Shown: one piece after another, positions 22,373 through 34,772 of the stretch
Numbering within the stretch: the stretch's first letter is position 1
Layout of the letters: each line of letters begins with the position of its first letter
DNA from: Leptobrachium leishanense
Lineage: Eukaryota > Chordata > Amphibia > Anura > Megophryidae
Assembly (NCBI GenBank): GCA_009667805.1
Contig: CM019069.1
Location: 92,911,204 to 92,975,203 of the forward strand
Length of the DNA stretch: 64,000 nt
Reading direction: 5' to 3'
Notes under the pieces: generated by a model
The model's input: the letters and a program-made list of their open reading frames with translations, nothing else
Told to the model about the DNA's origin: nothing
Database searches by the model: none
Position numbers and translations under genes: made by a program

Positions 22373-23630
22373 AAAGGGTATTCTTCTAAGCAAACCAAGA
22401 AAACTGCTAGCATAGATAGCTACTGGATTAAACATTCAGCAAAAGAACACAAACCCTGTATTTGAGAAGTACTCTCCATCAGACAATGATATGCTTATAG
22501 TGGATTAAATTAAATTATAATTAATTAATATTCTTCATCTGCTTGTGAAACAATAAAGTAGGAAACTAAAGCATGCATATTTGCTCGTGATTGAATGCCT
22601 TTGTAAATGTTTTGACAGCTGATGTTACTAGAAAAGATCTCCTAAGGACATTTGGGGCTTTTCTCTGTTATAGGAAGTTATCTTGTTTTTCTGGCAATAC
22701 ATTTTCCACATGGATTGTTTGCCAAGCGCAAACATGCTTTAAATGGCTAAAGAGATGATTTTCAAAATCATTTTTACGTGCTTTCTTTAACTGTGATTGG
22801 AAACCCTCAGCGATTTTTTCAAAGTAGATTTTAATACCTGTACTGAAATGTTCATATGATCCTTATTTGTTTAGGTTTGCTGTGATTATGGCTAGATAGA
22901 TTATGAAAAATGTGCTCAAACCTACCCTAATTTTCTATTCCTGATTATAGCCATGGCAGCATTAACTTATGAATAGTTTCTATCCTTATAACAGATAGCA
23001 GCAAGAGAGTGTGCAGTTGTTCAGAGGAGCGGCTTCCGGTTTCATTAGGTAGTACTCACCTTGCTAGAGGTGCCTTGACGGGGCAGGTGAGCTTACACTT
23101 CAATGGCCAATCAAGTAAACCAAAACCTCTGTTTTGTTTCACATGGAGTTGCATAGAAATGAACGCAGATGACACTTTTTTTCTTGCTATGTTTCTCACA
23201 ACAGATAAGGCGAAAAAAAAGAACTTCTAAATGACTATAAATAGACAGGTCCACTCTACACTAGGCAGGCCCCGAAGTAGGTATTACTCATACATATAGT
23301 ATGAGGGATGCTTATTAAAGTATGACTAGATGGTCTTAAACCTCAGGGCTCCTTTACAAAGTGGAATATTTATTTTATCGCTCCAGTTTCTGAAAATTAA
23401 TGGGGCAGACAGAGTTTCTAGTCATAAATGCTCAATTGTTTGTTAAGCTTCAGGTAAACTCCTGATAGTTATTTTTATAAAAAAATTCCTCTTACACTCT
23501 ATTGCTCTATTTTAGTATAATGATGATTCATGTTAGAGGTTTCCAACTACAAATGGTGCAATCCTGCATATGTGGTGTACCTGCTCACTTACACAATTAT
23601 TTTATCTAGATTATCAATTAATAACTGTCA
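22373..23630. other. no recognisable feature
   Basis: About 1.26 kb of ordinary AT-rich DNA. Open frames are short, with no recognised motif. An snRNA-like look near 23040-23110 (ACTCACCTTGC...GGGGCAGGTGAGC) did not match any snRNA known to me. Confidence 0.4.
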
Positions 23631-23799
23631 CATCCCTCGCTGGCAGTACCCGGCGCCCAGCAGCATCCTGCTCGGTGCTTGCTGGCCGGGGCGCCGAGTG
23701 AAGAGCAGGATCGCTGTGGTCACGTGAGATGCCAGGGGGCCCACCGGGTTTAAAGCCCAGCGTCTCACATACTCCAGTGCCCTGATGTGGGTTCACATC

Positions 23800-24481
23800 T
23801 GTCATGGTTCACGCCATCGCCGCCGTGGCAAGAAGGCCAAAGGTGGTACAGCACCCTCCTGACTGGACCTATACAGCATCTTTCTGGCTCTGCCACCTTG
23901 TACTTTCCCTCAGGCTATGTGAACTTCAGGTGCTACCACTAATAGGCCTGTAATTCCCTTTATAAGGGTGGAGCACCCATAATCCAGTGCTGCATTGTCT
24001 CACTTACTCCGTGGTAGCCTTTCTCCTAGACCTGCTCCCATCCTCTGCTGTTATTGATTTCCCCATGTACCGACTTCTTGCTTTGGACTTTAACCACATT
24101 TGCCAGCCGCCTGCCATGACCTATTGCATGGACTATAGGACTATGTATACTGCCTGCTGCTACCAAGCATCCCGTGTCTGCTGCTGCTAAGCATTCCGTG
24201 CCTGCTGCTGCCAAGCATCCTGTGCCCTCTGCTTCCAAAACTCCAGTGCCCCGTGTTTCCTGTCTCGTGTTGTATGTAAGTCTCCTACTGTGTTTTCACT
24301 CAGTGTCTCCCTGTGTCCGGTTCCTCCCTGCATTGCCTCCCCAGACATCTCCATTCCTGCCCTGTCCATATTGTTGTACACTTACAATAAACCCGCTTTT
24401 TACGTCAGTTACGTGGCTAAGCTTGTTTGTCACCGTATATCGGGCTCATACCCTATATTCCCCTCTGCCGGGACCGTGACA
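23800..24481 (+). mobile_element. solo LTR (gypsy-type) nested in the previous LTR
   Basis: Ends TGTCATGGTTCACGCC and GGGACCGTGACA. A perfect 5-bp duplication ACATC lies at 23795-23799 and 24482-24486. Length 682 bases. A 27-bp-type repeat (TGCTGCTACCAAGCATCCCG) lies at 24153-24250 and an AATAAA at 24387-24392. Confidence 0.85.
24153..24250 (+). repeat. approx. 27-bp tandem repeat in the nested solo LTR
   Basis: CTGCTGCTACCAAGCATCCC-type units occur about four times with drift. Confidence 0.75.
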
Positions 24482-24848
24482 ACATCCCTTCAGTGCTCTC
24501 ACATATCTTGGCGATTTTCTGTGTGTTTGACTTTGGCTATTCCTGACTAATCCTCTATGTGTATGATTCCCTGCAAGTCTGAGTACCCGCTCTATGAACC
24601 AACCCTGATCTGTATGAGAAACTTTCTGTGTACTGACTGTGGCATACGGTTAACTACCTCGTCTGGTGCCAAGACCCCCACTATTCTACTGACCAAGTAT
24701 AACATCATTATCTGGTGTCTCTTTGCGGTTATATTACCGTTTACTCAACTGTATTAGTTTTCGCGACCATCTGAGGATCGGAAAGGTAGATAGAAATCTG
24801 TATACAGGGACCAGTATCATAGATCCTAGGGGAAACTGTGACAATTGC

Positions 24849-25320
24849 TCCTTTTTAGAGGATCCTCCTCCAAGGTCTTTTAAGCTAATCTTCGACATTA
24901 ACTAAAGTTTTCAATAAATCCCACAATTTATCTGATCAATTTTGCCAAATCTCTCATACTCTTCGACTGGTATAACCCAGACTCAACCACATACAGATCA
25001 TACATTCAAATGGTAGATTCAATTTAAAAAATAAAATACCTATACTTCTTAGACCCTATAAAAATATACAACCAGAATTGGTAAAGTGGCTCACATAAAT
25101 GGCTCCCTCACTCAACCTCTCTTTGTGGATATGATGAATAGATAGATGACTCAATGTCTGGTACCCAGCCAGCTCACCTGGCAGATGCATGAAATATCTC
25201 CTTGGTGACTAGTGATATCCATCTTCTACCTTACCAATTTTTTCTCTACACTCTTCATTCTTTTCTATATTTCCTTTTTCTGACGGTCTTCACTAGCAAG
25301 AGCCATTTGTAGTAGAGCCA
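24849..25320. other. no recognisable feature
   Basis: About 470 bases of AT-rich DNA without a gene or clear repeat end. Confidence 0.4.
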
Positions 25321-25322
25321 AT

Positions 25323-25530
25323 ACCGGGTGGGTGGAGTGGAGGTAACATCACTGCTCTGTGTGTATAGAGCCAGTGGAGACATAGGTTCGATCCCAGCAA
25401 GAGCACCTCTCCAGTAAGTGTCGTCGGGCATGACACCTAACGGTATATACTCGCCACCCAGGACATACTTGAAAACTAGAGAAATCTCAATGTATCCTTC
25501 TTGGTAAAATCCTTTCTCAAAAAAAATAAA
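25323..25530 (+). mobile_element. tRNA-derived SINE, copy 1
   Basis: An A-box-like TGGAGTGGAGG (about 25333) and a B-box GGTTCGATCCC (25386-25396) form an internal polymerase III promoter. The body ends with AGAGAAATCTCAATGTATCC and TTGGTAAAATCCTTTCTC, then an A-rich tail. The same sequence lies reversed at 57428-57636. The parent tRNA is not identified. Confidence 0.8.
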
Positions 25531-25559
25531 AAAATAAATAGGGAGCGGCTAATGGTTAA

Positions 25560-26699
25560 CCCCTTAGCGACCGGGCGGTTTTACACAAATCCGTCCTTTA
25601 GTGACCGCTGCTGTTTTTAAGTTTCTGCGCTGTTCGTGTTTAGGTTAAATTTTCCTCTTACTCGTTTATGCAACCCATACATATTATAGACCGTTTTTCC
25701 CGCCATTAAATGGACTTTCTAAAAATACCATTATTTCCATCATATCCTATAATTTACTATTAAATAAAATATGAAATATGATGAAAAAATTGTAAAAACA
25801 CACTTTTTTGTAATTTAATCCCCAAAATCTGCAACCACCAAAAAAAGACCCCAGCTAAATATATTCAAAATTTTGTCCCGAGAATAGAAATACCCAATTT
25901 TTACATGTTTTTGCTTTTTAACCCCTCCATTGCAGAGCCAGTTCACCTATGTGCGCTGAGCTCATTCTTACTGTTTTATGCTCATTATTTTTAGATGACA
26001 GTCTAGGTCCTATTTAACTAAACCCCCCCCAGACAATTTAAAAAAACAAAAATCATTTGTTTTATTTTTATTTTTTAGCTTTTTTTTTTACACCGAACCT
26101 AGGTCATGTTTGTTGTCATTGGAAAGGCCATGATCCGGCCATTCCAATGATGTCCAACATGACCCTCTAGATGCCATGGATCTCCCTTTGGCAGCTAGGG
26201 GGTTAACTGGCCCACTGACATCCTCATACATATGGTGGGGATGTCAGTGGGTGGGGGGTGACCTGGAGGCTTTGCTGACAACCACGATGTCAGCCCCCTC
26301 CAGGTTTGAATCACGATTTGGCGCAAATTTGCACCGAATCCGATCCGGCAGCAAAATGGTTAACGGTGGTTGGACTCTCCCCTTTCCAGTGGTGCAACTT
26401 GCAGCACTCTTCAATGGATGGGGAGATAGAGGGCTCTGAAGGAGCCTCCCCTCCATTGATTTCAATGGGGGCGCCTGCTGATGACGTCACCACGCAGCGT
26501 GGTGACATCATCGAGCTCGCAGGCCCATCTAGATCACGGGGGCAGGCTTCCTCCCTGCCAGATCTGCGAGGGATCCAGCGAGGGAGGTAAGTATGGGGCG
26601 GGAGGGAGATTAAGAGCCGCTGACGTACTATGTACTTCCGGGGGTCGAAGGGAGACCTGTGGGCAGGACGTAAATGGTACGTCAGTGGTCCCTAAGGGG
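25560..26699. mobile_element. piggyBac-like short element, copy 2
   Basis: TTAA at 25556-25559 and 26700-26703. Ends CCCCTTAGCGACCGGGCGG and GTGGTCCCTAAGGGG are inverted. No transposase gene; the 3' half is GC-rich with CGCAGCGTGGTGACATCA. It is a different family from copies 1 and 4. Confidence 0.85.
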
Positions 26700-26703
26700 T
26701 TAA

Positions 26704-27547
26704 TGGGTCGCACAGTCTTAGACTCTCTTGGCATCAGTGGCTCCTTGTTATTAGATCAACCATAATATGGTCCCTTGTTTTGTTTCTGGTTGTGTATAGA
26801 AAACTTGTTATATTTGCTAGATATTTTATTTTCAAATCATTTAACAAATTTTTTTGTAAGTAAGAGTTTTATTAAATCAAGAAAAATATGACAAAGGAAA
26901 GCAGTAAAAAATATGATACATAGTAGCAAACTTTAAAAGGGGGACAGGAAAGGGGGAGGAGGGTCGCCCAAACCCGAGAAGAGGCGAAAGAAAGAAAAAA
27001 AAGGGGAGGGAGAAGGAGAGGAGGAAGGAAGGAAGAAAGAACACAAGGGGAAAGAGGAGAGCGCTCAGGAGGAGAAGGTGATCAGCAGCTGGAACCATGT
27101 CATAACATCATAATATCAGCAAGGCATAAAGAAAAATCATTGCGTCCCGCACCATCAATGACAAGCCCCCCCCCTTGTAGGTCAGTCTGAACCCATCTGG
27201 TCTAACCAGAAGGTCCAGGTTTTGCAGTAGGATTGGAGGGTATGCAGTCTAGTGGCATATGTCTGTAATTGCAAAAATGTGAGAGGGTGAGCCAACAGTG
27301 CCTGCAATGAAGAAGGCAGTTCCGTAAGACAGAGCAGTTCTCCTTTGGGATATAGGTGGCATAGTCTGTGGATGGAAGAGCCCATCCATCCTTCAGAAGG
27401 GGATGAATTCAATCCCGGCAGAGAGTTCCTGTTCCGCAGGACCGGTGTCAAAGGTGAAGGGAAGGAGGTGAGATCGCACTTTGTCGCCAGTTTGAACAAG
27501 ATAGCACAGAAATTTCAGTGCTTTCTGAATAACCCCTTAAATGTTGT
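26704..27547. other. unassigned sequence with a purine-rich tract
   Basis: About 840 bases. A GGGAGGAGGG/GAAAGAAAGAAAAAAAAGG purine tract spans about 26936-27065. The segment starting TTTTATTAAATCAAG (26867) could be the reversed 3' end of a retroelement, but no coding motif supports this. Confidence 0.35.
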
Positions 27548-27551
27548 TTAA

Positions 27552-27949
27552 CCCCTTCACTGCCAAGTGATTTTCCAAAAAAACTTTCAGAAACCAGTGT
27601 TTTTTTGTAAAATAAATCTTAATTAATTATAAAGAAATATTTGACCATCTACTGCCAAATTGAGTTAGAGGTTTGAACGACTGGTCTTTTTCTCCCTGCA
27701 TCGGCTGCTGAAAGCCTGATATATCAGAGCTTTGAGTTGCTGATTTTACAGTTTTAGCTCTTTGGGTATTCTGCCCACAGGGCTAAAACTTTGGGGGCAC
27801 CTTCTGAAGCCCAAAAGAAAATGAAATTCATTTGCAGCAAATTAATTTCATTTGCTTTTGGGCAGCAGATCAGCATACCGAGATATCTCGATATCTGGGC
27901 ACCAGGTGCCTTTGAAGCCCGATATATCTCGATATCGGTAGTGAAGGGG
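27552..27949. mobile_element. piggyBac-like short element, copy 3 (398 bp)
   Basis: TTAA at 27548-27551 and 27950-27953. Ends CCCCTTCACTGCCAAGTG and CGGTAGTGAAGGGG are inverted. The second half folds back on itself (TATATCTCGATATC blocks). Confidence 0.85.
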
Positions 27950-27953
27950 TTAA

Positions 27954-29280
27954 TAAGCTTTATTTTGCAATAGCTTTTGCCCATTGCAGTATAATCAATT
28001 CACTGATGTTCACTATTACATATGTATACTTGATTGCCATTTTATTTTGTGACTTGATTCATTTTTCTCACTTCAGTATTCATTCTCCTCTGTGTATTTC
28101 TTGCACTTGATAAATCTGTATAGAAATTGTATATTTTACTTTAAGTAATTTTTCTCTAAGTATCATACCCTCCACTGACACATGAACATTGTGTTTAAAT
28201 GTACTTTATACCTTATTAGCTCAGCTAGATGTTTTCCTGAAGGAAAATGTATTCAAGTGGAAATAAATTATACTGTTCATATCTATATTATATGTTTTAG
28301 GTCTACATTTATCACATTTGTTCCAATCAAAACAGTAATGGATGTTTTTAACAACGCAAACTAATTTTTCATCACGCAATGCAGTAGAAAACTGAAGCAC
28401 ACTATAATGGTGTTTAATCATGTTTTTGTTTGCCCATTTAGAATGTCTTACAATCTTATCAAAACAGGCTACTAACAAGCACACGTTTTCAGATGTTAAA
28501 TATGACAATCCAAAAATTAGCAACAAAAAATTTATTCTGTGTGATCAACTGCTAATTGTGCATTATGTGGAGGGGACTAAAATAAAGCAGAAGGGGAGAA
28601 TGGGCATTGTTTGGCAACATACATAATAAGAATCGGTTATTTCAGTTAAAAATAAATGTTAAAAAGTAACATTTGTCTAAATCAGTATGTCTAAGAGGGA
28701 AATATTATGTAAATTTAAACACATCTAGTCCAAACATATTCTGCTAGCCTGCTCATTAATAAGGTTGGATGCATTTTATGAAAAACAGAATATTCAGGAA
28801 TGTGATTCTTAATTCATAACCTCCAGGTGGAAAAATGACTATTACATTTATGCACAACACAGATAAACCATTATACAGCTGTTAACAAATGCAAATGAAA
28901 ATAAAAATTAATAAATTAAAAAGATACTTAAACAATTCTGAACAGTTCCTATGAAAGCATTCAATGCTCCTGTTTGGATCACCAGTCCATAAAGTATCCT
29001 GTCAATTACTCTGGTCTATGAAGTCTGAATACTTCTCATCAGAAAGGATATAAGTATTTCATATATAAAACAGTCTATGATAATATAAGCAGTCCAAACC
29101 TATGTACCAGTTAAGGTGCTGTGAGTGCCAATTTATAGTTCATGCACAGAAACAACTAATTCTGTACTTTTCTTTTTATGTGAAAATCCTTCTTTGTTTT
29201 GTCCAACTTTAGTCGACCGTTGATTTGACTGAAAACCAGACTAATAATTTTGGTTCAATAAAATTAATTAGCTTATGAGT
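27954..29280. other. no recognisable feature
   Basis: About 1.3 kb of AT-rich, apparently unique DNA with only short random frames. Confidence 0.4.
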
Positions 29281-29282
29281 AG

Positions 29283-29815
29283 GGATTCACCAATACCATT
29301 ATTTTATGACCGAGAACAAGTACTGATACCTTTTCTCAAGTACTCACTGATACCAAATACCGATACTTTAATGTCATGTGACAGCTTTCCAATTAATAAT
29401 TAAGATTTTGCTGAAAGCCTGTCTAATTTATGAAAATATTGGATGATACACACAAAAACACCCCTTAAATGGTACACACACACTTCAGATACCTCAGACC
29501 ATGGATACACACACACAAACACACACAAAATACTTGTACTTCTCATAAATTGTAAGTACCCTTGGGAACATGGTCCCCCCGAATCAGGCCATATCATCCA
29601 TGTGTGGAAATCGAATGCATCAACCCCTTGTACACTGATCTTGAAAAGTGTTGTGGAACTTATGGCGCTATATAAATAAAGGATATTAATAAAAAGTGGT
29701 TCCACTGGAGCCTGTAGCCATGCTATTGCAATATCAGCTCTCACATACCTCCTGGAAGCCAGCCCAGTGCTGGCTTCTGGTATCGGTTTGAGTATCGGGG
29801 GCATTTGCACTAAAT
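29283..29815. mobile_element. degraded relative of the 1429-2216 hAT-type element
   Basis: TAGGGATTCACCAATACCAT and repeated ACTGATACC/ACCGATAC motifs match the left end of the first element. GGCTTCTGGTATCGG and GGGCATTTGCAC match its right part. The minisatellite and hairpin are absent. A piece of L2/SINE-type tail (29620-29690) is included. Confidence 0.6.
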
Positions 29816-30086
29816 CTGATTTAGCAAATAATCTGTTAGGAAATTAACATTTTATAAAGGGTCAGGTAAACAATATTCCAGGTAGCTAACTGGGGAAACA
29901 GAAGATTTGCTTGAAAGATCATCCCACAAACCGGGATGTTTAGAAAAGTTTACTTTTCAGAGTCACGAATGTGTATATGAGGTAGATAAGAAGGTAGGGA
30001 GAGATGACAAATTTGCCTGTTTTTGAAGGTCATTGCAGAATTATGATTACTATTCCACGCAACTGATTAACATAGACAAGTGGGCA

Positions 30087-30757
30087 TAGGCGTCTCTAGG
30101 GGGGGCAATTGCCCCCCTAGGTTATTCCTTGTCCCCCGTGTGCCCCCCAACAGGAGTACGCCTTCAGCTTCCACCACATATTCAGACCGATGTTTCTCTG
30201 GCTTTCTTAGTCTATTCATTTCATATTTTCCATTGATTAATGGCATTTTAGGGGTTAATGGGTAGGCTACATGTCACACTCTTAATTATTTTTATTTCCC
30301 TGGTTTTATGACATTTTAGGGGTTATTATGGAAGTTAGAAACAAAAGGGTTTATTCATATTTAGATCCTTTACTTTTTCTCACATTTTGGAATCAATTTT
30401 GCCGACAATATGGTGAATTCCCTATTTAGCGAATGTCATCGTAATTTGCGTAAATTGGAGTTGCTGAAGCAGTTATCGGACGTCAGCAAAAAACACTGAA
30501 TTGCGGCAAATTAAATATTGAATTTATGCATCAGGTTGGTACAACAAAAATGTATCATTCCATCGCATTACTCATTGCATCACATTACTCATTGCATCAC
30601 ATTACTCCTTGCATCACATTACTCTAGGATTATGGACTCTTATATATACTTATTTTGGTTTTTTCAATGGCATGATTTAGTGGTGAAAATGAATAGTGCC
30701 CCCAGTTTTGACTGTGATATCTTATGTGCCCCCTATTTATTGTTCCTAGAGTCGCCA
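30087..30757. mobile_element. terminal-inverted-repeat element with GGCGTCTCTAGG ends
   Basis: ATAGGCGTCTCTAGGGGGGG at the left and CCTAGAGTCGCCAT at the right are inverted. The inner sequence has GGGGGCAATTGCCCCC palindromes near the left end and GTGCCCCC near the right. No transposase; family not named. Confidence 0.5.
30556..30628 (+). repeat. 17-bp tandem repeat CATCACATTACTCATTG
   Basis: Four copies in a row with minor changes inside the preceding element. Confidence 0.85.
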
Positions 30758-31040
30758 TTGCAAATGGGTCTTTAAGTATAACAGTCACCCTCATTAATGT
30801 TAAAGGCTTAGCAGTTATTCCAGTCAGGCCACAAACTCCTGTTGACTGTTTCAGCTGTCCTAAGCACCTATGCATTGCTTTTCCTTTCCTTTGTATAGAA
30901 ATTGTTAATGTGGAAGCAGACAGTTCCAAGGTCACTCATTATACTTGCTTACAGCTGCTAAAGAAAAAAAAGTATTATTTCATTATTTTTATTCATATTT
31001 ACTCTTGAAGAGTGACTCAGATGTAAAAAATGGCTTAGAT

Positions 31041-32005
31041 CAGGGGTGGGGAACCTTTTTTCTGCCATGGGCCATTTGAAAATTTATAAGATCATTCGAG
31101 GGCCATACAAAATTACCAACTTAAAATTTAGCCAGCTATATTTAGGAAGAAATTAATTAACTCACCCCTAATGTGATGGCTGGAACTGCTTCTCTTTGGT
31201 GAGGCGCGAGATGTTAACTGGTACAGATGATGTTGTTACTTGCAATTTTCCAGGTTTGTGCCCCTCCCCATTTAATTAATTTCACCCCCTCCCCATTTAA
31301 TACATTTCACCCTCTCCCTTCCACATTTAATTCATTGCACCCCCTCCCCCACTTAATACATTTCACCCCCTCCCCATTTAATTCATTTCACACACCTTCT
31401 CCCCATTTAATTAATTTCACTCCTCATATAAATTAATTTCACCTCTCTCCCCGTTTAATTCATTTCACCCTCCCCTTCCCCATTTAATTAATTTCAATTA
31501 TTTCACCTCTCCCCATTTAATTCATTTCACCCTCCCCGTCCTCATTTAATTAATTTCACCCTCCCCCTTTAATTAATTTCACCCCCCATTTAATTTCAAC
31601 CTCCCCATTTAATTGATTTAACCCTACTCCCCATTTAATTTCACCCTCCCCTTGAAGTTCTTTACCCTCCCCATCTAATTCATTTCACCCCATTTAGTCT
31701 CACCCCCTCCTCATTTAATTAATTTCACCCTCCCCCTTTCCATATAATTAATCTCACCCATTCCCGGATCCTCCTTCACGCTGCGCACGGAAGATGAGGG
31801 GCGCAGCATGTTGGAAGATCCGGCACACAGCAGCTAGTGAGGGAAGCAGGGATAATTCCTGTCCCCTTATTCTGCTACTCGCCGCGGTCTGGTAAAAGGC
31901 CGCGGAAGAGGGAATATGCATCCCCTTGCTGTGGCGCTCTGAGGGCCGGACCAATTGACACCGCGGGCCGTATACGGCCCATGGCCCAGACGTTCCCCAC
32001 CCCTG
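31041..32005. mobile_element. hAT-type short element with CAGGGGTGGGGAACC ends
   Basis: CAGGGGTGGGGAACCTTTTT at the left and GACGTTCCCCACCCCTG at the right are inverted. The 8-bp flanks GCTTAGAT (31033-31040) and GCTTAAAT (32006-32013) differ by one base. GGGCCATTTG and GGGCCGTATACGGCCCATGG near the ends are typical of this hAT group. The middle is a tandem array. Confidence 0.85.
31256..31760 (+). repeat. CCCCATTTAATTCATTTCAC tandem array
   Basis: About 20 copies of a 24-28 base unit with a variable C-rich spacer. It fills most of the hAT-type element. Confidence 0.9.
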
Positions 32006-32013
32006 GCTTAAAT

Positions 32014-32730
32014 GAACATAAATATACAGATACCTACTAAATGACACCATCTGTGGCACACAAAAAATATTCCCTGAATTCAAATGATTGATTACTGAAT
32101 GTTCTTGCTGTATCCGTACTACCAATTTCATCAGTATGTCACGTTCAGGTTTGTTTGCACAACAATTATCCTTCCCTAAAGTCACAAAACAGCGTATCAC
32201 AATGGAATAAAAACGCAAATTGTTATCAACTAATTAATGTTCGCATTCCAAAATGCAAGTCATAAATAAAAGGGTCTCAGATCTACATTTACCCTGTAGT
32301 AAAGAATTCAGATCCCAAGAAAAACATAAGCGGACCGATAAAAAATGTATATACATGGCTATATTTAGACGGCGATTTGCTAATTTTTCAAAGAAAATAT
32401 TTAGGGACTTCGGAAAAGGATAAAAATTAATCTTGTTTACTCAGCTACACTTCCCTAACAAATTTAATTTTAATTATAAAAAGGCAGAGAATAAGAAGGC
32501 TGATTATAGAATAACTACATAATTAAGGGTCACATTTATCAGAAAGGAAAATGTTTAATTCTTTATCCCTGTGATTTCTCTTGAGCTTCTCTCAAAATAC
32601 CCTAGATATTCATATTGAAAATGCTCGGAATTTGTATTAATCCTGCAATATATTGACCCAAGTGCACTTCTACACTTAGAGTTAATCAATGTTTGACTTT
32701 AGAACTAAACTTTCATTGAACATTCTAAGT
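32014..32730. other. no recognisable feature
   Basis: About 720 bases of AT-rich DNA without a gene or repeat end. Confidence 0.4.
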
Positions 32731-33145
32731 TCTAAGGCTAGCATCAGATGAACGCAGTCATCACGTCCGTGTCGACGCACAGTTTAACGTTCGTCGTAGC
32801 ATTGACTGGTGATCAATAGAAACCAACACACGAAGTACGTGCGCACCGAAGTGCGCAAGCACCACGCAGGTGGCAACAGACGCCATTTAGGCCTCGACGT
32901 AAAAGCGCTACGAACACCGAGAGTGTGCCGCATCCGAGTAGCGTCCTCTGTGCGTGATGACGCAAAATCAGACACAGCGCATTTGCGACGTCCATCACGT
33001 TGACGCTCAGAAGTTTTTTTGGTCTGGCTGACTGTACCGGTCTTTTAATTTTGATGAATTTTATTTCCGATATTTCCCTTTTTTTTCTACGTCCATCAGA
33101 ATAAACAGACCATGTGGTGTCTACAGTATCGTCCGTCAGTACGTA

Positions 33146-34772
33146 CAGTCAGGTCCAGAAATATTGGGACATCGACACAATTCTAACATCTTTGGCTCTA
33201 TACACCACCACAATGGAGTTGGAATGAAACAAACACAATGTGCTTTAACTGCAGACTGTCAGCTTTAATTTGAGGGTTTGTACATCCAACTCGGGTGAAC
33301 GTTGTAGGACTTACAGCAGTTTGCAGATGTGCCTCCCACTTGTTAAGGGACCAAAAGTAATGGGACAGAATAATAATCATAAATCAAACTTTCCCTTCTT
33401 AATACTTGGTTGCAAATCCTTTGCAGTCAATCACAGCCTGAAGTCTGGAACGCATAGACATCAGCAGACGCTGGGTTTCATCCCTGGTGATGCTCTGCCA
33501 GGCCTCTACTGCAACTGTCTTCAGTTCCTGCTTGTTCTTGGGGCATTTTCCCTTCTGTTTTGTCTTCAGCAAGTGAAATGCATGCTCAATGGGATTCAGA
33601 TCAGGTGATTGACTTGGCCATTACATAACATGCCACTTCTGTCCCTTCAAAAACTCTTTGGTTGCTTTTGCAGTATGCTTTGGCCATTGTCCATCTGCAC
33701 TGTGAAGCACCGTCCAATGAGTTCTGCAGCATTTGGCTGAATGTGAGCAGATAATATTGCCCGAAACACTTCAGAATTCATCCTGCTGCTTTTGTCAGCA
33801 GTCACATCATCAATAAATACAAGAGAACCAGTTCCATTGGCAGCCATACATGCTCACGCCATGACACTACCACCACCATGCTTCACTGATGAGGTGGTAT
33901 GCTTAGGATCATGAGCAGTTCCTTTCCTTCTCCATACTCTTCTCTTCCTATCACTCTGGTGCAAGTTGATCTTGGTCTCATCTATCCATAGGATCTTGTT
34001 CCAGAACTGTGAAGGCTTTGTTAGGTGTTGTTTGGCAAACTCTAATCTGGCCTTCCTGTTTTTGAGGCTCACCAATGGTTTACATCTTGTAGTGAACCCT
34101 CTGTATTCACTCTGGTGAAGTCTTCTCTTGATTGTTGACTTTGACACACACACACCTACCTCCTGGAGAGTGTTCTTGATCTGGCCAACTGTTGTGAAGG
34201 GTGTTTTCTTCACCAGGGAAAGAATTCTTCGGTGTTGGTCTCCCGGGTCTTTTGGTGTTGCTGAGCTCACGGTGCATTCCTTCTTTTTGAGAATGTTCCA
34301 AACAGTTGTTTTGGCCACGCCTAATGTTCTTGCTATCTCTCTGATGGGTTTGTTTTGTTTCTTCAGCCTAATGATGGCTTGCTTCACTGATAGTGACAGC
34401 ACTTTGGTTCTCATCTTGAGAGTTGTCAGCAACAGATTCCAAATGCAAATAGCACACTTGAAATTAACTCTGGGCCTTTTATCTGCACATTGTAATTGGG
34501 GTAATGAGGGAATATCACACACCTGGCCATGGAACAGCTGAGAAGCCAATTGTCCCATTACTTTTGGTCCCTTAACAAGTGGGAGGCACATCTGCAAATT
34601 GCTGTAAGTCCTACACTGTTCACCTGAGTTGGATGTACATACCCTCAAATTAAAGCTGACAGTCTGCAGTTAAAGCACATTGTGTTTGTTTCATTCCAAC
34701 TCCGTTGTGGTGGTGTATAGAGTCAAAGATGTTAGAATTGTGTCGATGTCCCAATATTTCTGGACCTGACTG
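33146..34772 (-). mobile_element. Tc1-type transposon, copy 2 (second family)
   Basis: CAGTCAGGTCCAGAAATATT at the left and its complement at the right, with TA at 33144-33145 and 34773-34774. Long terminal inverted repeats of about 220 bases. It splits a Harbinger-like element. One broken transposase gene is inside. Confidence 0.93.
33399..34414 (-). pseudogene. Tc1 transposase (second family), broken
   Basis: The start ATG corresponds to 34412-34414. A paired-like helix-turn-helix (IREIARTLGVAKTTVWNIL) and a second one (VSKSTIKRRL) precede the first catalytic block (LWIDETKINLHQSD, about 33980). A TGA stop interrupts after GGGSVMA (about 33851-33853). The second aspartate block shows a frame change near 33695, and a further stop lies near 33625. 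The C-terminus ends FATKY at 33402. Close to full length, but three lesions prevent translation. Confidence 0.88.

Larger units (their letters stand above)
23636..24843 (+). mobile_element. LTR (gypsy-type) interrupted by a second LTR
   Basis: TGTCACATCCCTCGC at the left and AAACTGTGACA at the right have LTR-like ends. Its own sequence is 23636-23799 plus 24487-24843. The flanks ATAAC and ATTGC do not match, so it is either a mutated solo LTR or a truncated element. No gag or pol is attached. Confidence 0.55.

Noticed and set aside
23009..23230. Possible snRNA gene (ACTCACCTTGC near 23050)
   Set aside because: Compared from memory with U1, U2, U4, U5, U6, U11 and U12; no consistent match, and no PSE or TATA elements seen.
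26867..27500. Reversed retroelement 3' end
   Set aside because: Only an ATTAAATC-like tail and a purine tract are seen; no coding remnant supports it, so it is left unassigned.
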